A DNA stretch of 64,000 bases from Erythrobacter sp. (GTDB lineage Bacteria > Pseudomonadota > Alphaproteobacteria > Sphingomonadales > Sphingomonadaceae). The notes under the pieces are model-generated. The model was not told the DNA's origin. It searched no databases and was given only the letters and a program-made list of their open reading frames with translations. The translations under genes were made by a program, and so were the position numbers. The stretch is from NCBI GenBank assembly GCA_023653115.1, contig JAMNXO010000004.1:62001-126000 (forward strand), in the 5' to 3' direction. Every line of letters begins with the position of its first letter. Within the stretch, counting starts at the first letter, position 1. Below, one piece after another: positions 1 through 8,483 of this stretch.

Positions 1-433
1 TGGCGCGGTCGACCTTGTTGAGGACGAGGATCTTGCGTTCGGGGCGGCCTGCCAGTGCTTCCAGCAGCGGTTCCAGTTCATGGCGGCGTTGCTTGATCGG
101 ATCGACCAGCAGCAGCACGGCATCGGCGGCTTCCGCGCCTTCCCACGCCGCGCTCACCATCGCGCGGTCGAGCCGGCGCTTGGGCGCGAAGATGCCGGGG
201 GTGTCGACCAGGATCATCTGCACCGGCACGCCCGCCAATTCGTGCAACGCAATGCCCAGCATCCGCGCGCGGGTGGTCTGCGCCTTGGCGCTGGTGATCG
301 CGACCTTCTGGCCGACCAGCTGGTTCACCAGCGTCGATTTGCCCGCATTCGGCGCGCCGATCACGGCAACCATGCCGCACCGGGTGGGGCCAGAGGAGGT
401 GGCGGAGGAGGGGGGAGCTTGTTCGTCCATCAT
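1..433 (-). CDS. era: GTPase Era, N-terminal part (gene runs off the left edge)
   Basis: Era is a Ras-like GTPase that binds 16S rRNA and helps mature the 30S ribosomal subunit. Only the first 144 codons are present. The G1 loop GAPNAGKS lies near residue 30, followed by the switch TTRARMLGI, the G3 motif DTPG and, at the window edge, the G4 motif NKVD. Two adjacent ATG codons (433 and 430) could start it; no strong ribosome binding site decides between them. A Ser/Pro-rich stretch of about 15 residues precedes the G domain. The gene follows rnc by 16 nt, so lepB, rnc and era form one transcription unit, an order common in alphaproteobacteria. Confidence 0.93.
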   Translation of the reverse strand, partial: MMDEQAPPSSATSSGPTRCGMVAVIGAPNAGKSTLVNQLVGQKVAITSAKAQTTRARMLGIALHELAGVPVQMILVDTPGIFAPKRRLDRAMVSAAWEGAEAADAVLLLVDPIKQRRHELEPLLEALAGRPERKILVLNKVDRA

Positions 434-449
434 TGTTCCATTCGGGATA

Positions 450-1136
450 TTACCCGTATTGTTCGAGAAATGCCTTGGCGGCGAGCCGTTCGGCCTCGCC
501 CTTGCTGGTGGCAACCGCTTCGGCCGAGCCGACATTGCGGATGGTGACGCGCACGGTGAAGCGCGCCGCGTGATCGGGGCCGCTGCGTTCGACCACCTCG
601 TAATGCGGCATGGTCCGGCGGTTGCCCGCGGCCCATTCCTGCAACGCGCTTTTGGGGTGTTTGGCCTTGCCGACATCGCCTTCAAGCTCGCTCGCCCACA
701 GCCGGTAGATCGCATCGCGCGCGTCGTCAAAGCCGTGCTCGATGAAGCAGGCGCCGATCAGGGCCTCCATCACATCGCCCAAGATCTTGTCGCTATCCGC
801 GCCGCCATCATCGCGCGCCTGTTTGCCCAAGCGGATGTGAGCGGGCAGGCCGATCTCGCGGGCGATGCGCGCGCAGGTCGCCCCGCTGACAAGCGCATTG
901 AGGCGCTGCGACAGCTTGCCCTCCGGCCCGTCGCCTGCGCGGTAAAGCCAGCTGGCGACCGACAGGCCGAGCACGCGGTCCCCCAGAAATTCGAGCCGCT
1001 GGTAATCGGTTGCTCCGCCTGCGCCAGCGCCGTTGAAGCTGCCGTGGGTGAGCGCTTCGAGCCACGGGGCCTCGACGTCCACGACAAAGCCAAGTGCGGC
1101 GAGCCATTCGCGGGTGGAAGGATCAAGCCCGCTCAC
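450..1136 (-). CDS. rnc: ribonuclease III
   Basis: RNase III cleaves double-stranded RNA and processes rRNA precursors and some mRNAs in the cytoplasm. The 228-residue product has the signature RLEFLGDRVL near residues 47-56, with the metal-binding Glu and Asp, a second acidic helix containing DVMEALIGA, and a C-terminal double-stranded RNA binding domain beginning at HPKSALQEWA. The GTG start at 1136 overlaps the lepB stop codon as GTGA, which implies translational coupling; upstream in-frame ATG codons would run well into lepB and are less likely. Length is normal for the family. Confidence 0.94.
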   Translation of the reverse strand: MSGLDPSTREWLAALGFVVDVEAPWLEALTHGSFNGAGAGGATDYQRLEFLGDRVLGLSVASWLYRAGDGPEGKLSQRLNALVSGATCARIAREIGLPAHIRLGKQARDDGGADSDKILGDVMEALIGACFIEHGFDDARDAIYRLWASELEGDVGKAKHPKSALQEWAAGNRRTMPHYEVVERSGPDHAARFTVRVTIRNVGSAEAVATSKGEAERLAAKAFLEQYG

Positions 1137-1978
1137 AGCGTGCCGCCGATCCGCGCCCAGCGCGCGGCGCTGAACCACGTCCACGGCTTGATCCATTCCG
1201 CGCTGCCATCGGTGGACCACACCACCAGCCCGGCGCGCCCCACCAGCAGATCCTGCGGCACCAGCCCCACGGCATCACCCGCAGCGGCCGGCCAGCGGCT
1301 GTCGCGCGAATTGTCGCGGTTGTCGCCCATCACGAACATGGTCCCTTCCGGCACGCGCACGGGCACGTAGCTGTCGCCTGTGGTGAGCCCGAAATCGAGC
1401 ACGTCGTAGCTGGTGCCGCCGGGCAGGGTTTCGCGGAAGCGGCGATAGCGGCACGCTTCGCGCCCGTCTGCCAGCCGCGTGCTCTCGCCGCCCCATTCGC
1501 AGCCGGTATTGGGCGAAAGCGGGAGCAGGAAATCGGCGATCTGCACCCGCTCCACGAGTGTGCCGTTGAGCACCAGCTGCCCGCCGATCACGCCTATGCT
1601 GTCGCCGGGCAGGGCAATCACCCGCTTGATATAGTCGCGCCCGTCGATCGGGTGCTTGAAGATCACCACGTCCCCGCGTTCGGGGGAGCACGCCATAATG
1701 CGGCCTTCGGGCAAGGGCAGGTCAAACGGCAGCGAATGGCGCGAAAAGCCATAGGGCCATTTGGCAGCGAGCAGATAGTCGCCGTTCATCAGCCGCGGGA
1801 GCATGCTCTCCGACGGGATCGAGAAAGGCGAGAAGGCGAGTGTGCGCAGCAGCAGCACGGCCACGATCAGCTTGACGAGGAACCAGGCAAAGCTGCCCCA
1901 ACTGTCACCCTGACGCGCAGTCTCGCCGCCTTCTGTCCGCATCATTGCGGGTTCGAGAGATTGGCTCTTAACATCCAT
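1133..1978 (-). CDS. lepB: signal peptidase I
   Basis: Signal peptidase I removes signal peptides from exported proteins at the outer face of the inner membrane. The 281-residue protein has one transmembrane segment at about residues 29-49, the nucleophile Ser58 in SIPSESMLP, the general-base Lys118 in YIKRVIALPGD, and the late motif GDNRDNSRDSR. The ATG at 1978 is chosen because it places the membrane anchor close to the N terminus and leaves a 49 nt divergent promoter region before pgi; a longer frame exists upstream but overlaps pgi. Position ahead of rnc and era suggests coordinate expression of export and RNA processing genes. Confidence 0.93.
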   Translation of the reverse strand: MDVKSQSLEPAMMRTEGGETARQGDSWGSFAWFLVKLIVAVLLLRTLAFSPFSIPSESMLPRLMNGDYLLAAKWPYGFSRHSLPFDLPLPEGRIMACSPERGDVVIFKHPIDGRDYIKRVIALPGDSIGVIGGQLVLNGTLVERVQIADFLLPLSPNTGCEWGGESTRLADGREACRYRRFRETLPGGTSYDVLDFGLTTGDSYVPVRVPEGTMFVMGDNRDNSRDSRWPAAAGDAVGLVPQDLLVGRAGLVVWSTDGSAEWIKPWTWFSAARWARIGGTL

Positions 1979-2027
1979 TGCTCCTGCCCTTACTCGGCTC
2001 GGCAAATATGCGCAAAGGGGAACGGTG

Positions 2028-3590
2028 ATGAGCGGATCGGGCATGGAACACGGCAAAGCAGCGGTGGCGGCGGCCTGGGAAGGCTTGCGGGCACTTGCTC
2101 CGCAGACGCTGGCGGCGCAATTCGCGGCTGATCCTGCGCGGGTCGAGGCGATGACGCGGCACATCGCCTGGCCGGCCGTCCCCGGCATTGCGGCCGAGGC
2201 AGGGATGCGCATCGACTTTTCCAAGACCCATCTGGGCGAAGCAGAACTCACAGCGTTCGAGGCGCTGGCCGAGGCTGCGGGTTTTGTTCAGGCGCGCGAG
2301 GCTTTGTTCGACGGCGGGATCGTCAACGTCACCGAAGGCCGCGCTGCCACCCACGGCGCGCTGCGCGGCAGCGGCACCCCTGCACAGGTTGACGAGGCCG
2401 AGGCGTTGCTGGCGCGCATGGGGATGCTGGTCGAGGCGATCCATGACGGCGCTCTGGGCGAAATCAAGCATTGCATCAGCATCGGCATCGGCGGCTCGGC
2501 GCTCGGACCGGCGCTCGCGATCGACGCGCTGACCCGCGAACTGGCGCTGGTGGATGTCCACGTCGTCTCGAATATCGACGGGCTGGCGCTCGAACAGGCC
2601 TTTGCCGCCTGCGACCCTCAGACGACGCTGATTGCGCTCGCCTCCAAGACTTTCACCACCATTGAAACCATGACCAATGGGGCCAGCGCGCTGAAGTGGC
2701 TCGCCGATAACGGCGTGGCGGACCCCGGCGGGCGGGTGATCGCGCTCACCGCTGCGCCAGACAAGGCGGTCGAATGGGGCGTGGACGAAACCCGCGTGCT
2801 GCCATTCCCCGAAAGCGTGGGCGGGCGCTATTCGTTGTTCTCCTCGATCGGCTTTCCGATTGCGCTGGCCATCGGCATGGAAGAATTCCGCGAAATGCTG
2901 GCCGGGGCCAAGGCGGTGGACGATCACTTCCGCACCGCCGAAGGCCGCGCGAATGCGCCGCTGCTCGCGGCCTTTGCCGATCAGTATTACACCCGCCTGC
3001 GCGGCTGCCAGACCCGCGCGGTGTTTGCCTATGACGAACGCCTCGCGCTGCTGCCCGATTATCTCCAGCAGCTCGAGATGGAATCGAACGGCAAGAGCGT
3101 GACTGTCGATGGCAAGCCGGTCGACGGGCCGACCGCGGCGGTGACCTGGGGCGGGGTGGGCACCGACGGGCAGCACGCGGTGTTCCAGCTGCTCCATCAG
3201 GGCACGCATCTGATCCCGGTCGATTTCATCGCCAGCATCGCGCCGGGGGATGAGCTTGATCCGGCGCATCACCGCACGCTGCTGTTGAACTGCCTTGCGC
3301 AGGGCGCGGCGCTGATGGCGGGCAAGGCCTCGGAAGATCCCGCGCGCGCCTATCCGGGGGATCGGCCTTCGACCACCTTCCTGCTCGATGATTGCGATGC
3401 GGCGGCGCTCGGCGCGCTGATCGCGTTCCACGAACAGCGCACCTTCGCCAATGCAGTGCTGTTGGGCATCAACCCCTTCGACCAGTTCGGAGTGGAGCTG
3501 GGCAAGGCCATCGCCAAGCAGATCGACAGCGGCGAGGGCAGCTTTGATCCAAGCACCATGGCGCTGATGGCGGCGGCCGGGCTGGCGTGA
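2028..3590 (+). CDS. pgi: glucose-6-phosphate isomerase
   Basis: Pgi interconverts glucose 6-phosphate and fructose 6-phosphate in the cytoplasm. The 520-residue product shows the sugar-phosphate loop GIGGSALGP, the block FTTIETMTNG, the catalytic Glu in QLEMESNGKS, the ring-opening His in HQGTHLIPVDF and the C-terminal signature GINPFDQFGVELGK with its catalytic Lys. An AAAGGGG ribosome binding site at 2014-2020 sits 7 nt before ATG 2028; a GTG directly upstream at 2025 is the alternative start. It is transcribed divergently from lepB and appears monocistronic. Confidence 0.95.
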   Translation: MSGSGMEHGKAAVAAAWEGLRALAPQTLAAQFAADPARVEAMTRHIAWPAVPGIAAEAGMRIDFSKTHLGEAELTAFEALAEAAGFVQAREALFDGGIVNVTEGRAATHGALRGSGTPAQVDEAEALLARMGMLVEAIHDGALGEIKHCISIGIGGSALGPALAIDALTRELALVDVHVVSNIDGLALEQAFAACDPQTTLIALASKTFTTIETMTNGASALKWLADNGVADPGGRVIALTAAPDKAVEWGVDETRVLPFPESVGGRYSLFSSIGFPIALAIGMEEFREMLAGAKAVDDHFRTAEGRANAPLLAAFADQYYTRLRGCQTRAVFAYDERLALLPDYLQQLEMESNGKSVTVDGKPVDGPTAAVTWGGVGTDGQHAVFQLLHQGTHLIPVDFIASIAPGDELDPAHHRTLLLNCLAQGAALMAGKASEDPARAYPGDRPSTTFLLDDCDAAALGALIAFHEQRTFANAVLLGINPFDQFGVELGKAIAKQIDSGEGSFDPSTMALMAAAGLA

Positions 3591-3609
3591 TGCAGGTCTG
3601 ATGCAGGCG

Positions 3610-3648
3610 CGCCACACCGGCGCTGCCGCAGCGCGGCAGGGTGTGGCG
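3610..3648 (+). terminator. GC-rich hairpin after pgi, possible terminator
   Basis: CGCCACACC at 3610-3618 pairs with GGTGTGGCG at 3640-3648, and an inner CTGCCGC/GCGGCAG pair extends the stem. No T-run follows directly, so intrinsic termination is uncertain. Confidence 0.4.
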
Positions 3649-3841
3649 GCGATGTTGCAGAAATTTTACAGCGCTGTTTCAATTTTTCTCAGTGCGGTAA
3701 TATTATGACGCGCGCCTACCGCATCTGCGACATTTCCCGTTGAATGATGCGCGTGTTCGCGGAAGATTTGCACGCGCGGCGCAAACATCTATTCTTGCCG
3801 CAGAATCGCCTCCCCCACCGATCCTGCGACCAAGGGTGCCC

Positions 3842-4237
3842 ATGAAAAACCTGTGCTTGTCTGCCGCTATCCTGATTGCACTCGCCAGCGCACCCGCGGC
3901 CTTTGCGAATGATGATGCGGGGGACGGCACGGCGCGCTCCAAGGTCAAGCCGGCGCGGTTGGTGTCTTTCGATGGCGAGCGCCAGTTCCTCCAGACTTCG
4001 TCGCGCCTGCGGGTGTGGCGCGAAGAGGTGGGCTACACCCTGTCGGTCGACCAGGCCGGCACACCGATCACGTGCGAGCTGACCGAGCGGTTCCGGATGA
4101 ACTACGTGAACGACAAGTTGTGCGAAGTGCTGCTCAAGCACCACACCTTCGAACCTGCGCGCGATGCTTCGGGCGCAGCGATCGAGAGCACCTATGCAGG
4201 CCGGCTCAACTATCTGGAAATGCGCGAAAAGGAGTGA
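3842..4237 (+). CDS. small secreted protein with TonB C-terminal-like fold, copy 1 of 3
   Basis: The 131-residue product begins with a clear signal peptide (MKNLCLSAAILIALASAPAAFA) and so is probably periplasmic. The mature part contains the pattern found in its two neighbours: a GYTLSV strand, a Cys about 10 residues later, a second Cys in KLCEVL, and FEPARD..G...ES.YAG. The PARD..G block resembles the last strands of TonB C-terminal domains, but there is no membrane anchor or proline-rich spacer, so it is not a canonical TonB. The two cysteines could form a disulfide. ATG 3842 is chosen because the signal peptide starts there. Function unknown; TonB-like fold is inference from pattern only. 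Confidence 0.75.
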   Translation: MKNLCLSAAILIALASAPAAFANDDAGDGTARSKVKPARLVSFDGERQFLQTSSRLRVWREEVGYTLSVDQAGTPITCELTERFRMNYVNDKLCEVLLKHHTFEPARDASGAAIESTYAGRLNYLEMREKE

Positions 4238-4297
4238 CACTGCGGCGCACTCCATGATAATCTGCGTTCAGCTATCGTGCTGAGCAGGGAGTAGCCC

Positions 4298-4723
4298 ATG
4301 TCGAACCTGATTGTCCGCCGCGCTGCCATGATTGGCGCCGCTGCCTACACGCTCGCTCTGAGCGGGCCGCTGGCGGCCAACGAGATCGAGGAGGCGCGGA
4401 TGCAGGCCACCCCCGCCGCCAGCGATCCGGCCGCGACCCCGCAGCTCAAGTCGATTGACCGGCCCATCCTCTATCGGCGCATGATGCAGCTGGGGATGCT
4501 CACGCAGGTGCTCGGCTACAAGCTTAGCGTGGATACCGAGGGCAAGCCGGTGGAATGCAGTTTCTCGCGCAGCTTCAAGTCGGCCTACACCGCCAAGCGC
4601 CTGTGCGCGGCATTTATCGAAACCGTCGAGTTCGAGCCTGCCCGTGACGAAACCGGCAAATCGGTGACGGGCACCTATGAAGGCGAAATCGAAATCGCCT
4701 CGTTCTTCCAGCCGAGCCGGTAA
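4298..4723 (+). CDS. small secreted protein with TonB C-terminal-like fold, copy 2 of 3
   Basis: A 141-residue protein with an N-terminal signal sequence (hydrophobic stretch at about residues 8-25, ending SGPLAANE). It shares with its neighbours the GYKLSV strand, a Cys in VECSFSR, a second Cys in RLCAAF and the closing block FEPARDETGKSVTGTYEGEI. It is the most diverged of the three in the middle, where the FDG segment is replaced by SIDRPILYRR. An AGGGAG ribosome binding site lies about 10 nt ahead of ATG 4298. The three genes share orientation and close spacing, so they are probably co-transcribed products of local duplication. Confidence 0.75.
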   Translation: MSNLIVRRAAMIGAAAYTLALSGPLAANEIEEARMQATPAASDPAATPQLKSIDRPILYRRMMQLGMLTQVLGYKLSVDTEGKPVECSFSRSFKSAYTAKRLCAAFIETVEFEPARDETGKSVTGTYEGEIEIASFFQPSR

Positions 4724-4730
4724 TCCGCCG

Positions 4731-5156
4731 GTGACTGGGCGCAGGTTCGGGCGGAGCGGCTGGCAAGGGCTGACCATCTGGGCGCTCGGCGCTGGGCTGT
4801 GCGCGCCGGTTGCGGCGGCTCAGGATGCAGTGCCGCTGCCAGCGCCGGTTGTTCAGGCTCCGACGCCGCCGCAGCTGATCGCGTTTGACGGGCTCAGCGA
4901 ATTGACCGGCGTGTCCTCGCGCCTCGGGATGCTGGCCCAGCAGCTCGATTACACCATCGAGGTCGGTCCGGACAGCATGCCCGCCAGCTGCGCTCTGTCA
5001 CGCAAGTTCAGAAGCCCGCTTGTAAGCAAGCAGTTATGCGAGGTGCTGGTGCGCCGTTCGCGCTTTGCGCCGGCGCGCGATGCCTGGGGAACAGCCGTCC
5101 GCGGCACCTACACCGGACGCATCACCTTCGACATGTCGATCAAGCCGGATCGATAA
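4731..5156 (+). CDS. small secreted protein with TonB C-terminal-like fold, copy 3 of 3
   Basis: The GTG at 4731, 7 nt after the previous stop, gives a 141-residue protein whose N terminus is a plausible signal peptide ending CAPVAAAQ; an ATG at 4677 inside the preceding gene would add 18 charged residues and is less likely. After a proline-rich linker it has the FDG segment, a DYTIEV strand, Cys in ASCALSR, Cys in QLCEVL and FAPARDAWGTAVRGTYTGRI. It aligns better with copy 1 than with copy 2 in the LCEVL and FDG blocks. Function unknown. Confidence 0.73.
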   Translation: MTGRRFGRSGWQGLTIWALGAGLCAPVAAAQDAVPLPAPVVQAPTPPQLIAFDGLSELTGVSSRLGMLAQQLDYTIEVGPDSMPASCALSRKFRSPLVSKQLCEVLVRRSRFAPARDAWGTAVRGTYTGRITFDMSIKPDR

Positions 5157-5160
5157 TCCT

Positions 5161-5189
5161 TTGACATTTCGGCGCTCAGCCCCCACATG
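5161..5189 (+). promoter_or_regulatory. candidate promoter for the DEAD-box helicase
   Basis: A perfect -35 TTGACA at 5161-5166 is followed after 17 nt by a poor -10 (CACATG, 5184-5189). If used, it gives a leader of roughly 180 nt before ATG 5377, long enough for post-transcriptional control. The weak -10 limits confidence. Confidence 0.35.
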
Positions 5190-5376
5190 GCGCCCATCGA
5201 AGCGCGCTAGCCATGCGTGAAGCGGCGGAAATCTAAAAGCATCCGCCCCGGCCGCACTTCGGTTCTACCTCCAAGACTTCCCTTTTCACGCGGGCGGTTT
5301 CAACCCCCGCGCCGCGCCCGCAATCCGTTTGGGATTGGCGGAAGCGCGTCGCAGATTATTTGCGAGTTTACTCCAC

Positions 5377-6936
5377 ATGACGACTACTTTTGCTGATCTC
5401 GGGCTGTCGCAGCCCGTGCTCCAGGCTCTTGACCTCAAGGGCTACACCATCCCCACCCCGATCCAGGAACAGGCTATCCCGGCGGTTCTGAAGGGCCGCG
5501 ATCTGCTCGGCATTGCCCAGACCGGCACCGGCAAGACCGCCGCCTTCATGCTCCCCAGCATTGATCGTCTGCGTGAGGCGGACAAGCAGATCCCGTTCAA
5601 ATCCTGCCGTATGCTGGTGCTGGCCCCGACCCGCGAACTCGCGGTGCAGATTGCCGATAGCGCCAAGGATTACGGCGCGCTCGCCGGTCTCAAGGTGCAA
5701 TGCATCGTCGGCGGCACGAGCGTTGGCAAGGATCGCAACAAGCTGCACCGCGGCACCGACATTCTGGTCGCCACGCCGGGCCGCCTGCTCGATCTGATCG
5801 ATCAGAAGGCGCTGAACCTCGCTGGCATCGAAGTGCTGGTGCTCGACGAAGCTGACCAGATGCTCGATCTCGGGTTCATCCATGCGCTGCGCAAGATCAA
5901 GGATCTCGCCCCCAAGGAGCGCCAGACGCTGTTCTTCAGCGCCACCATGCCCAAGGCGATCAAGGAACTGGTGAGCGGCTTCTGCAACAATCCGGTGCAG
6001 GTCTCGGTCACCCCGCAAAGCACCACTGCCGAGCGGATCGACCAGTACCTGTTCATGGTGCAGCAGGACGAGAAGCTCAGCTTGCTCGAAATGATCCTCA
6101 AGGGCCGCCACACCATCCCCGGCGCGATGGAACGCGTGCTGATCTTCACCCGCACCAAGCATGGCGCGGACCGGGTGGTGAAGCGGTTGCAGCAGGCCGG
6201 GATCGAAAGCAATGCGATCCACGGCAACAAGTCGCAGCCGCAGCGCCAGCGCGCGCTTGACGAGTTCCGCAAGGCTCGCGTGCCGGTGCTGATCGCGACC
6301 GATGTGGCCGCGCGCGGGATCGACATTCCGGGCGTCAGCCACGTGTTCAATTACGAGCTGCCCAATGTGCCTGAACAATATGTCCACCGCATCGGCCGCA
6401 CCGCGCGTGCGGGCAAGGACGGGGTGGCGATTGCCTTCTGTGCCGAGGACGAACGCGCCTATCTCAAGGACATCCGCAAGGTGACCGGCGCCGAGCTGGA
6501 TCGCCTCGCGCTGCCCGACAACTTCCGTGCGGTGGTCGAAGGCGAAGGCCCGACCAAGCCTGCGCCGCGTCAGCCGATGAAGCGCGTCAACCCGCGCCCG
6601 CTCGGCCAGCGCCCGCAAGGTGATCGCAAGCCGCAGGGTGAAAATCGGGGCGAGCGCCGTCCGCAGCAGGGTGAACAGCGCCGTGCCGAGGGCGAACGTC
6701 GCCCGCAGCAGGGTGAGCGCCGTCCTGATGGCGAGCGTCGTCCCCAGCAGGGCGAGCGTCGTCCCGAAGGGGATCGTCGCGCACCGCGTCCGGCCGGCAA
6801 TGGCGGCGGCCAGCGTCACCCCGGCGGTGGCGGACGTCCTGCAGGAAATGGCGGCGGCAATGGCGGCGGCGGTAATCGCGGTCGCGGTCGTCCCGGCGGC
6901 GGCGGCGGTGGTCGTCCGCGTTCTGCCAGCGCCTGA
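5377..6936 (+). CDS. DEAD-box ATP-dependent RNA helicase with Arg/Gly-rich tail
   Basis: The first 380 residues form a complete DEAD-box core: Q motif with FADLGLSQPV and PTPIQEQ, Walker A AQTGTGKT, PTRELA, TPGR, DEAD, SAT, ATDVAARGID and HRIGRTARAG. It should unwind short RNA duplexes in ribosome assembly or mRNA decay, in the RhlE-like group. From about residue 400 the tail is disordered and basic: three GERRPQQGE-type repeats, then glycine-rich GGGNGG/RGRGRPGGGG segments typical of RNA-binding tails. ATG 5377 fits the conserved N terminus; an earlier in-frame start would add 16 residues unlike the family. The leader from 5157 holds no gene. Confidence 0.92.
   Translation: MTTTFADLGLSQPVLQALDLKGYTIPTPIQEQAIPAVLKGRDLLGIAQTGTGKTAAFMLPSIDRLREADKQIPFKSCRMLVLAPTRELAVQIADSAKDYGALAGLKVQCIVGGTSVGKDRNKLHRGTDILVATPGRLLDLIDQKALNLAGIEVLVLDEADQMLDLGFIHALRKIKDLAPKERQTLFFSATMPKAIKELVSGFCNNPVQVSVTPQSTTAERIDQYLFMVQQDEKLSLLEMILKGRHTIPGAMERVLIFTRTKHGADRVVKRLQQAGIESNAIHGNKSQPQRQRALDEFRKARVPVLIATDVAARGIDIPGVSHVFNYELPNVPEQYVHRIGRTARAGKDGVAIAFCAEDERAYLKDIRKVTGAELDRLALPDNFRAVVEGEGPTKPAPRQPMKRVNPRPLGQRPQGDRKPQGENRGERRPQQGEQRRAEGERRPQQGERRPDGERRPQQGERRPEGDRRAPRPAGNGGGQRHPGGGGRPAGNGGGNGGGGNRGRGRPGGGGGGRPRSASA
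6649..6768 (+). repeat. in-frame tandem repeat in the helicase tail
   Basis: Three units of 42, 39 and 39 nt begin at 6649, 6691 and 6730, each encoding a GERRPQQGE-like stretch followed by RR and an acidic pair. Unit number may vary between strains by slippage. Confidence 0.8.
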
Positions 6937-7072
6937 TCCTGACACCTGACTGGCGCGGGCAGGCGTAACCTGCCCCCCATTCCATGGTCTGAAATACTCC
7001 TTTGCGCGCGCCGGTGGTTGCCCCCATCGGCGCGCGCGGCCATATGCGGCCCGTAAGAACGGGAGCAGCACG

Positions 7073-8425
7073 ATGGCCGATCACTATGACTTTGACCTCT
7101 TCACCATCGGTGCGGGATCGGGCGGGGTGCGCGCCAGCCGCGTTGCCGCTGCCCACGGCGCGCGCGTGGCGGTGGCGGAGGAATACCGGGTCGGCGGCAC
7201 CTGTGTGATCCGCGGCTGCGTGCCCAAGAAGATGCTCGTCTACGGCGCCCATTTCGCCGAGGATCTGGTGGATGCCGAGCATTTTGGCTGGACCATCGAG
7301 GGCAAGCGCTTTGACTGGATTGCGCTGCGTGATCACGTCCAGAAAGACGTGTCGCGGCTCGAAGGGCTCTATGGCGAGACGCTCAGCAACCACAAGGTGA
7401 CCGTCTTCAACGAGCGAGCGACCATCACCGGCCCGCACCAGATCACGCTGGCGAGCGGCAAGGTCGTCACCGCCGGCCATATCCTGATCGCCACCGGCGC
7501 GCGCCCGCTGCTCCCCGATTTTCCGGGCAACGAGCACGTCATCACCTCGAACGAGGCGTTTCATCTCGATGCCCTGCCGCGCCGCATCCTGATTGCGGGC
7601 GGGGGCTATATCGCCAATGAATTTGCCGGCATCTTCAACGAATTCGGCTGCAAGGTGACGATCGCCAACCGGTCTGACACGATCCTGCGCGGCTATGACA
7701 CCTCGGTGCGCGACCGGCTGCTGCAGATCTCGATGGTGAAGGGCATCGAGTTCCTCTTCATGACCGAGTTCGAGCAGATCGAGAAGCAGGAGGACGGCAC
7801 CCTCAAGGTCAAGCTGACCGGGCACGATCCGCGCGAATTCGACGCTGTGATGGTGGCCACCGGCCGCGTTCCCAATGTCGAGGGGCTGGGGCTGGAGGTT
7901 CTCGGCATCGAAACGGGCACAAAGGGCGAGATCGTGGTCGATGCCTTCAGCCGCACCAATGTTGATTACGTCTATGCCGTGGGCGATGTGACCGACCGGG
8001 TGCAGCTCACCCCCGTGGCAATCCGTGAAGGCCAGGCCTTTGCCGATAGCGTGTTCGGCCCGGGCGAGCCTTATGCGGTCGACCATTCCTGCGTGCCGAG
8101 CGCGGTGTTCAGCCACCCGCCGATTGCCGCCGTCGGCATGACCGAGGGCGAGGCGCGCAACAAGCTCGGCAATATCAAGGTCTACCAGTCCGATTTCCGC
8201 CCGATGAAAAACGTCGTGGCGGGCCGCAACGAGCGCAGCCTCTACAAGATGATCGTCGATGCCGCGAACGACCGGATCGTCGGCATCCACATGATCGGCC
8301 CCGAAGCGCCCGAAATCATGCAGGCCGCCGCGATTGCGGTGAAGGCAAAGCTGACCAAGGCCGATTTCGACGCGACGGTCGCGATCCACCCGACCATGGC
8401 CGAGGAGCTGGTCCTCTTCAAATAG
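7073..8425 (+). CDS. gor: glutathione-disulfide reductase
   Basis: Gor keeps cytoplasmic glutathione reduced using NADPH. The 450-residue flavoprotein has the FAD dinucleotide fold IGAGSGGVRAS, the redox-active disulfide in GGTCVIRGCVPKK, a second nucleotide fold AGGGYIANEFAG for NADPH, the FAD-binding YAVGDVTDRVQLTPVA and the C-terminal interface motif HPTMAEELV carrying the catalytic His-Glu pair. CVIRGCVPKK is the form typical of proteobacterial glutathione reductases rather than lipoamide dehydrogenases. The ATG at 7073 gives the family N terminus. Confidence 0.93.
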   Translation: MADHYDFDLFTIGAGSGGVRASRVAAAHGARVAVAEEYRVGGTCVIRGCVPKKMLVYGAHFAEDLVDAEHFGWTIEGKRFDWIALRDHVQKDVSRLEGLYGETLSNHKVTVFNERATITGPHQITLASGKVVTAGHILIATGARPLLPDFPGNEHVITSNEAFHLDALPRRILIAGGGYIANEFAGIFNEFGCKVTIANRSDTILRGYDTSVRDRLLQISMVKGIEFLFMTEFEQIEKQEDGTLKVKLTGHDPREFDAVMVATGRVPNVEGLGLEVLGIETGTKGEIVVDAFSRTNVDYVYAVGDVTDRVQLTPVAIREGQAFADSVFGPGEPYAVDHSCVPSAVFSHPPIAAVGMTEGEARNKLGNIKVYQSDFRPMKNVVAGRNERSLYKMIVDAANDRIVGIHMIGPEAPEIMQAAAIAVKAKLTKADFDATVAIHPTMAEELVLFK

Positions 8426-8431
8426 GTTGCA

Positions 8432-8446
8432 ATATAAAACTTATAT
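8432..8446. promoter_or_regulatory. AT-rich palindrome upstream of the SDR pair
   Basis: ATATAA and TTATAT flank a 3 nt centre in an otherwise GC-rich region, 6 nt after the gor stop and 37 nt before the next start. It could be an operator, a -10 region or both; no cognate regulator is visible nearby. Confidence 0.35.
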
Positions 8447-8483
8447 GCTAAGGCCGGTCAATGATCTGATCAAGGGGGGGCGC

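Noticed and set aside
1968..3617. A 549-codon open frame antisense to pgi
   Set aside because: Arg/His-rich composition without motifs, fully overlapped by an unmistakable pgi gene.
6587..8389. A 600-codon open frame antisense to gor and the helicase tail
   Set aside because: No domain pattern; composition is typical of a reverse-complement reading of GC-rich genes.
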